64,000 nt of DNA, taken from Tabrizicola sp. GTDB lineage: Bacteria > Pseudomonadota > Alphaproteobacteria > Rhodobacterales > Rhodobacteraceae. Each line of letters starts with the position of its first letter. Position 1 is the stretch's first letter. The notes below the pieces were generated by a model. The model was not told the origin of the DNA. It searched no databases and saw nothing but the letters and a program-made list of their open reading frames with translations. The translations under genes and the position numbers were made by a program. Location of the stretch: positions 186,001 to 250,000 of the forward strand of contig NZ_JALHQD010000006.1 in the NCBI RefSeq assembly GCF_022842145.1, written 5' to 3'. Below, piece after piece: positions 59,720-64,000 of this stretch.

Positions 59720-60226
59720 TTATTCGGCGTCGGACGCAGGGACGGGCGTGTCCAGACGGACCGCGCCACCGGGGCCGCGGCCATTGGCCAGCGGGTCTTC
59801 CTGACGCTGAACCGAACCCTCGAAATGGGCGCCCGATTCGATGGCGATGGTCTTGTGGATGATGTCGCCCTCGACCCGGGCGGTGGAGGTCAGGCGGACC
59901 TTCAGCCCGCGCACGCGACCGATCACCCGGCCGTTGACGACGATGTCGTCGGCGACAATCTCGCCGCGGATGGTGGCGCTTTCGCCGACGGTCAGAAGAT
60001 GCGCGCGGATGTCACCTTCCACGGTGCCCTCGACCTGGATGTCGCCCGTGGTCCGCAGATTGCCCACGACGGTCAGATCCGACGACAGCACCGAGGCGGA
60101 TGCCTTGCCCTTCGGAGCCGAGGGGGTGAAATCCATGCTGGGCTTGGTCATCGGGGTCTCCGGGGTTTTGGGCTTCTCGACCTCGGCCTTCGGGCCCGGC
60201 TCGTTGATGCGGCTCTTAGAAAACAT
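59720..60226 (-). CDS. Bactofilin (polymer-forming cytoskeletal protein)
   Basis: 168 residues: a disordered Pro/Lys-rich N-terminus (residues 1-40), a central right-handed beta-helix domain (about 45-140) with the regular Val/Ile/Gly pattern (GDIQVEGTVEGDIRA, ATIRGEIVADDIVV), and a short C-terminal tail. Bactofilins polymerise without nucleotide and position wall enzymes. The start overlaps the stop of the M23 peptidase gene by 11 nt, the pairing seen for bactofilin/M23 modules elsewhere. Confidence 0.92.
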   Translation of the reverse strand: MFSKSRINEPGPKAEVEKPKTPETPMTKPSMDFTPSAPKGKASASVLSSDLTVVGNLRTTGDIQVEGTVEGDIRAHLLTVGESATIRGEIVADDIVVNGRVIGRVRGLKVRLTSTARVEGDIIHKTIAIESGAHFEGSVQRQEDPLANGRGPGGAVRLDTPVPASDAE

Positions 60227-61553
60227 TCTTCGCTGCCTTTATGAAGGTCATCGGGTTTACGGCGTCACCGCCGAGGCGGACCTCGTAGTGGAGATGTGTG
60301 CCGGTGGAACGGCCTGAGTTGCCCATATCACCGATCCGGTCGCCGCGCGATACCCTTTGTCCGACCTCGACCCGGATCTGGCTGAGGTGCGCGTAGCGCG
60401 TCTCGACGCCAAAGTCGTGCTTGATCTTCACCAGACGGCCATAGCCATTGTCCCAGCCGGCATGGACGATCACCCCGTCCGCGGTGGAAAAGACCGGCGT
60501 GCCATAGGCCCCCGCCATGTCGGTGCCTTCGTGCATCCGGGTGCCTGCTCCCTTGGGGTCCTGGCGGTAGCCAAAGCCCGAGGTCCAGCGGAAGCTGTCC
60601 TTGACCGGCATCGCGAAGGGAAGCTTGAACGCCGCGATGCGGTACATGTTCATCCGGTCCAGGCCGGTCAGGATCGCATTGGCCCGCAGTTCTTCGGCCG
60701 AAGGTGCGGCACCCGAGGTCGAGAACGATATCGGCGTCAGCGGGCCGCCCTGACCCGAGTAGCCCTCGCGCACCGCGCCGATCAGGTCGTCGGGCGACAT
60801 GCCGGCCTCGCGGAACATCTTGTCCAGGGGTTCCACCGAGACGGTCAGCGCCTCTTCCAGCCGGGTGAAGATCGCGTCGTTGCGCAGCTGCATCGCTTCC
60901 TTGGCGTCGGCGACCAGTGCGGCCTCCTCGCGCGCGGCTTCGGCATCGGCGAGGACCTCGTTGCGTTCCTCGGCGGCGTCGCCCAAAGCCCCGGTCAGGA
61001 ACTCCAGCGTGGCCACGGTGTCACCCGCACGGCCCAGTTCGGTTGCAACACCCGATTGCGAATTCAGCGCCAGCGTCACGCGGTCGGCTTCGGCCCGGGC
61101 GGTGTCGCGGTCCTTGATCGTCTCGCGCAGCGTGTCCTGGATCGCCTCGATCCCGGTCTCCAGCTCGCGCCGGCGGTCTTCGGAGGCAAGCAGACGCTCC
61201 TGCATTTCCGACACCTGGGTCAGCGCGATGCTGAACCGCTCCTGCGCGCGGGCGGCTTCCTCGGCCCGCAGGTCGCGGTCGGACGAGAGCGCGGTCAGCC
61301 GCTCTTCGTACAGCGCCTGTTGGCGCATCGACTGTTCGCGCGCCGAACCGGCACCAATGGAATCCATCATGATCAGCGCGGTGGCGACGATGGTCCAGGC
61401 CAGCGCCAGGGTTCCGCCCACGATCCCGATGATCTGCGTCGCCGGTCGCAGCCGGATGAAGCGGGTTTCGGTGTCGGACTTCAGGAACAGGCGTTGTTCA
61501 GGGAAATGCCGTTCCAGGCTTTGGTGGAACCGATAGGCGAGGCGATTCAGCAC
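60216..61553 (-). CDS. M23-family peptidoglycan endopeptidase with coiled coil
   Basis: 445 residues: one membrane span near 38-60, a long periplasmic coiled coil (about 75-230, rich in Glu/Arg/Ala), and a C-terminal LytM/M23 domain. The zinc ligands are in MHEGTDMAGAYG and THLHYEVR; all metal and catalytic His appear present, so it is probably active rather than an EnvC-type activator. GTG 61553 is used; the ribosome site is weak. The overlap with the bactofilin gene suggests that the filament localises this enzyme. Confidence 0.9.
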   Translation of the reverse strand: MLNRLAYRFHQSLERHFPEQRLFLKSDTETRFIRLRPATQIIGIVGGTLALAWTIVATALIMMDSIGAGSAREQSMRQQALYEERLTALSSDRDLRAEEAARAQERFSIALTQVSEMQERLLASEDRRRELETGIEAIQDTLRETIKDRDTARAEADRVTLALNSQSGVATELGRAGDTVATLEFLTGALGDAAEERNEVLADAEAAREEAALVADAKEAMQLRNDAIFTRLEEALTVSVEPLDKMFREAGMSPDDLIGAVREGYSGQGGPLTPISFSTSGAAPSAEELRANAILTGLDRMNMYRIAAFKLPFAMPVKDSFRWTSGFGYRQDPKGAGTRMHEGTDMAGAYGTPVFSTADGVIVHAGWDNGYGRLVKIKHDFGVETRYAHLSQIRVEVGQRVSRGDRIGDMGNSGRSTGTHLHYEVRLGGDAVNPMTFIKAAKNVF

Positions 61554-61703
61554 GTGGGGGTCATCCGTTCTTGCCCTGGCAGGGGCTTCAATAGGTTACC
61601 CCAAGGCGGCTGGCCCCAGGCTCGGACCTGATTAGCCATGCTGTTTCAGGGTCGCAACAATTTTGACCACAGGCTGAGTTTTTCCGCGCGGGACCCGGGG
61701 ATT

Positions 61704-61723
61704 ATCGGCAAAAAACCGCCGAT
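61704..61723 (-). terminator. Hairpin at the DUF455 gene stop
   Basis: ATCGGC and GCCGAT pair across an 8-nt loop that contains six Ts on the minus strand, overlapping the stop codon of the DUF455 gene. The T-run lies in the loop rather than after the stem, so this is a weak terminator candidate. Confidence 0.3.
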
Positions 61724-62538
61724 CACTCCCCGTCTTCGGTGAGCGGCCAATAGAAATCGGGCGGAATCCCGGCATCGGCCCGCTTTGCCTCGTTGAAGGG
61801 CGGTTTCAGCTGGCCGTGGAAATACCGGCGGACCAGGGCGTGGAACACCTCTTTCGGGTCGGTCCCGTCGCGACCGCAAAGCCAGTTGAACCACTTCGAC
61901 CCATAGGCGACATGGGCCACTTCCTCGGCGTAGATCACCTCCAGCGCGGCCAGGGCCTGGGTTTCGCCGTGCTTGCGAAAGACCTCTATCATGCCCGGCG
62001 TCACGTCCAGCCCGCGCGCCTCCAGCACCATCGGCACGACGGCCAGGCGGCCATGCAGGTCGAGGGCGGTATCCTCGGCGGCGCGCCACATTCCGGCATG
62101 GGCGGGCAGCGCGCCGTAGTGGCTGCCCATCGCCTCCAGACAGTCGCAGATCAGGTTGAAATGCTTGGCTTCTTCGTCGGCGGCCTTGACCCAGTCGTCG
62201 TAGAAGCCCAGCGGCATCGGGTGGTCGGCGAAACGTGCGATGATGTCCCAGTGCAGGTCGACCGCATTCAGTTCGATATGCGCCACGGCATGCAGAAGCG
62301 CGATGCGACCCTCGGGGCTGCCGGGGCGGCGGCGCGGGACATCCTTCGGGGACAGAAGCACGGGCGCTTCCGGGCGGGCAGGGCGCAGCGGTGGCTCGGC
62401 CCGGCCGATGGGCAGGGACTGGTTCGCCGCGCGGGCGGCAAACCAGGTGGCGGCATGGGCACGACCAAGCGCCGTCTTTGCGCGACCATCGGCGGTGGTC
62501 AGAACCTCGACCGCAAGTTCAGCCAGGCTTTGCGTCAT
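61723..62538 (-). CDS. DUF455 ferritin-like protein
   Basis: 271 residues. The central region carries a ferritin-like set of helices with carboxylate/His pairs: HIELNAVDLHWD, DEEAKHFNLI and EEVAHVAYG, as expected for a di-metal site. Family function is not well established; members are described as ferritin-like. Cytoplasmic, no signal. ATG 62538. A palindromic element (62551-62600) fills the short gap between this gene and bcp, which lies upstream on the same strand. Confidence 0.85.
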   Translation of the reverse strand: MTQSLAELAVEVLTTADGRAKTALGRAHAATWFAARAANQSLPIGRAEPPLRPARPEAPVLLSPKDVPRRRPGSPEGRIALLHAVAHIELNAVDLHWDIIARFADHPMPLGFYDDWVKAADEEAKHFNLICDCLEAMGSHYGALPAHAGMWRAAEDTALDLHGRLAVVPMVLEARGLDVTPGMIEVFRKHGETQALAALEVIYAEEVAHVAYGSKWFNWLCGRDGTDPKEVFHALVRRYFHGQLKPPFNEAKRADAGIPPDFYWPLTEDGE

Positions 62539-62550
62539 CGGTCAGGTCCC

Positions 62551-62600
62551 GCAAATCTATTCGAAAAGATTGCATATTCCCTCGAAGGAATTTGCGGACC
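62551..62600 (+). repeat. Palindromic element B, second (diverged) copy
   Basis: Between bcp and the DUF455 gene. It contains AATCT-ATTCGAAA-AGATT followed by GCA and ATTCC-CTCGAAG-GAAT, with outer CCGCAAAT/ATTTGCGG ends. Layout and roughly two thirds of positions match the minus-strand reading of 9481-9530 after a 2-nt gap. It is more AT-rich than its surroundings and could act as an intra-operon mRNA hairpin. Confidence 0.5.
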
Positions 62601-62607
62601 CCTTCTG

Positions 62608-63069
62608 TCACAGCGCCTGCGCTGCCGCCAGCACCTCGTCGGCGTGGCCCTTGACGCTGACCTTGTTCCAGACCCGCGCCACCTGACCTGCGCCGTCGAT
62701 CAGCACCGTCGTCCGCTCGATCCCCATGTAGGTCTTGCCGTACATGCTTTTCTCCAGCCAGACGCCGTAATCCTCGCAGGTGTGACCCGCCTCGTCCGAC
62801 GCCAGGATGATCCCCAGACCGTGCTTCTTGCAGAACTTCTCGTGGCTTTTGACGCTGTCCTTCGACATGCCGATCACCGTGGTCCCCGCGGCCGCAAACT
62901 CGGCCTGGCGGGCGTTGAAGTCCTGGGCTTCCAGCGTGCAACCCGGCGTGTCGTCCTTGGGGTAGAAGTACAGGACCACCTTGCCGGGCTTCAGCCCCGA
63001 AAGCGTCACGGTGCCGCCACCATCGCGGGGCAGGGTGAAATCGGGGGCGGTCTGTCCGGCGGAAATCAT
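62608..63069 (-). CDS. bcp: Thioredoxin-dependent peroxiredoxin Bcp
   Basis: 153-residue peroxiredoxin of the Bcp/PrxQ group, reducing hydrogen and organic peroxides. The peroxidatic Cys44 is in DDTPGCTLEA; the resolving Cys five residues later, found in E. coli Bcp, is absent, so this is an atypical or 1-Cys variant unless Cys in KFCKKHG or HTCEDYG serves. ATG 63069 with AAGGAGCC upstream; a start at 63108 has no such site. Divergent from the AsmA-like gene. Confidence 0.92.
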   Translation of the reverse strand: MISAGQTAPDFTLPRDGGGTVTLSGLKPGKVVLYFYPKDDTPGCTLEAQDFNARQAEFAAAGTTVIGMSKDSVKSHEKFCKKHGLGIILASDEAGHTCEDYGVWLEKSMYGKTYMGIERTTVLIDGAGQVARVWNKVSVKGHADEVLAAAQAL

Positions 63070-63195
63070 GGGCGGCTCCTTGCCTTGTGCACGTTTGTGA
63101 CTTTGCATCTAGTTGCCTTCGCGCAAAGATAAAGGCAGGGAAAGCACCGGCGCTCTGCACGGGGCGACGGCAGGTGAGCGGGGCGCCAACTTCAG

Positions 63196-64000
63196 ATGAA
63201 CGACCAGTCGGCGGGCTTGGAAGACGGGCGCAGTCCCGTTGCCGCGCCGGCGCGGGCAGAACCCCTGCTTCTGAGCCATCCCGAACCTGACCCGCCGACC
63301 CCACCTGGTCGCCCCGACCGACCGGCCCGCGCACGCAGATCGCGCCGCCGGGGCGGGATCAGCCTGACCGTGATCCTGACGCTGGTCGTGCTGGCCCTTG
63401 GCTTTGGCTACCTGACGATGGCCTATACCGGCAAGACCATCCGGGTCCCGACCTGGGGCGTCGCCGAGATCGAGGCGCGGCTGAACCAGGGCCTGGCCCA
63501 GGCGCGGTTGCCAAAGGGGACTGCCGTCTCTCTGGGCGCGGTGGAACTGGCGGTCGATGCCGATTTCGTGCCCCGCTTCCGGCTGGAGGACATCCGCCTG
63601 ATCGGTGAGACCGGCCGCTCGCTTCTGGCCCTCCCCGAGGCGATGGTCGCTTTCGAGCCGCGGGCACTGCTGACCGGCCGGGTGCGCCCGTCCGAGGTCC
63701 GGCTTCTGGGCGCCCGGCTTGCGGTGCGACGCGACGCGGCCGGCCGGATCGACCTGCAGTTCGAAGGCAGCGCCACCGGTGCCGGACCGCAAAGCCTGTC
63801 CGACGTGCTGACCGCGGTCGAGACGGCCTTCGCGGGGCCCGCCTTCGACTCGCTGACCTTGATCGAGGCCGAGGGCCTGACCCTGGTCCTGACCGACGAC
63901 CGCGCGGGCCGGACCTGGCAGGTGGGCGACGGACGGCTGGCGATTCAGAACGGCGAGACGACGATTTCGGCCGAACTTGGCCTGACGCTGCTGCAGGGTG
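63196..64000 (+). CDS. AsmA-like/DUF3971-type membrane protein, N-terminal part
   Basis: An open frame of 268 complete codons runs off the right edge. An Arg/Pro-rich cytoplasmic N-terminus (about residues 1-55) is followed by one membrane helix (SLTVILTLVVLALGFGYLTM). A repeated beta-rich periplasmic region follows (VSLGAVELAVDADFVPRFRLEDIRL-type repeats) like AsmA/YhdP/TamB-type lipid-transfer bridges. This suggests a role in phospholipid transport between membranes; the exact subfamily needs the missing C-terminus. The ATG at 63196 has only a weak ribosome site. Confidence 0.7.
   Translation, partial: MNDQSAGLEDGRSPVAAPARAEPLLLSHPEPDPPTPPGRPDRPARARRSRRRGGISLTVILTLVVLALGFGYLTMAYTGKTIRVPTWGVAEIEARLNQGLAQARLPKGTAVSLGAVELAVDADFVPRFRLEDIRLIGETGRSLLALPEAMVAFEPRALLTGRVRPSEVRLLGARLAVRRDAAGRIDLQFEGSATGAGPQSLSDVLTAVETAFAGPAFDSLTLIEAEGLTLVLTDDRAGRTWQVGDGRLAIQNGETTISAELGLTLLQG

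Noticed and set aside
1..64000. CRISPR arrays, complete insertion sequences, prophage modules
   Set aside because: No regularly spaced repeats, transposase motifs or phage structural genes were seen on either strand.

Overview
The window looks like chromosomal DNA of a Rhodobacter-type alphaproteobacterium (family Rhodobacteraceae). The evidence is uniformly high GC, dense gene packing, a glycine-dependent 5-aminolevulinate synthase behind an FNR-type box, a MocR/TauR-type regulator beside a sulfonate cluster, DUF6280-like and RodZ/bactofilin genes, and family-typical short genes. No CRISPR array, prophage or complete insertion sequence was seen. This is mostly core genome with a few accessory islands.

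Layout. 1-3 kb: an edge fragment, a membrane fatty-acid desaturase and the MocR regulator TauR. 3-11 kb: one tightly coupled sulfonate operon, xsc-tauE-ackA-soeABC. 11-25 kb: phosphohexomutase, envelope genes (a TolC-type porin, an MsbA-like exporter), YgfZ, a class V aminotransferase, a DMT permease, D-erythronate dehydrogenase and a glutamine-amidotransferase-like hydrolase. 25-31 kb: HemG-type flavodoxin; a minus-strand operon (44-aa membrane peptide, 520-aa secreted protein, XerD, CorC-like); and aroK-aroB. 32-40 kb: a six-gene minus-strand operon with a CocE/NonD hydrolase, a Tat-targeted peptide-type binding protein, two permeases, a double ATPase and an alkaline-phosphatase-fold enzyme. 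A decayed gene lies beside it at 40 kb. 41-49 kb: pirin, two identical tRNA-Asp units with duplicated promoters, an M20 peptidase/GNAT pair, hemA, rodZ and ispG. 49-64 kb: a LysR/MFS pair, an SMR pump, DsbA, AmiC, PBP1A, RF2, a DHA2 pump, a bactofilin/M23 pair, a DUF455 ferritin-like protein, Bcp and the start of an AsmA-like protein.

How genes work together. Xsc splits sulfoacetaldehyde (from taurine or isethionate) into acetyl phosphate and sulfite. AckA can turn acetyl phosphate into acetate plus ATP. TauE can export sulfite and SoeABC can oxidise it at the cytoplasmic face of the membrane, passing electrons to quinone. hemA and hemG are both tetrapyrrole genes and both carry an FNR-like box 53-57 nt before the start codon. 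amiC, ponA, rodZ, bactofilin and the M23 protein form a cell-wall set.

The least expected features are two families of dispersed palindromic elements, each with two copies. One family forms the end of tauR and supplies the Shine-Dalgarno sequence of another gene. The other is translated in frame as the tail of SoeA. Start codons of several genes remain ambiguous and are flagged.
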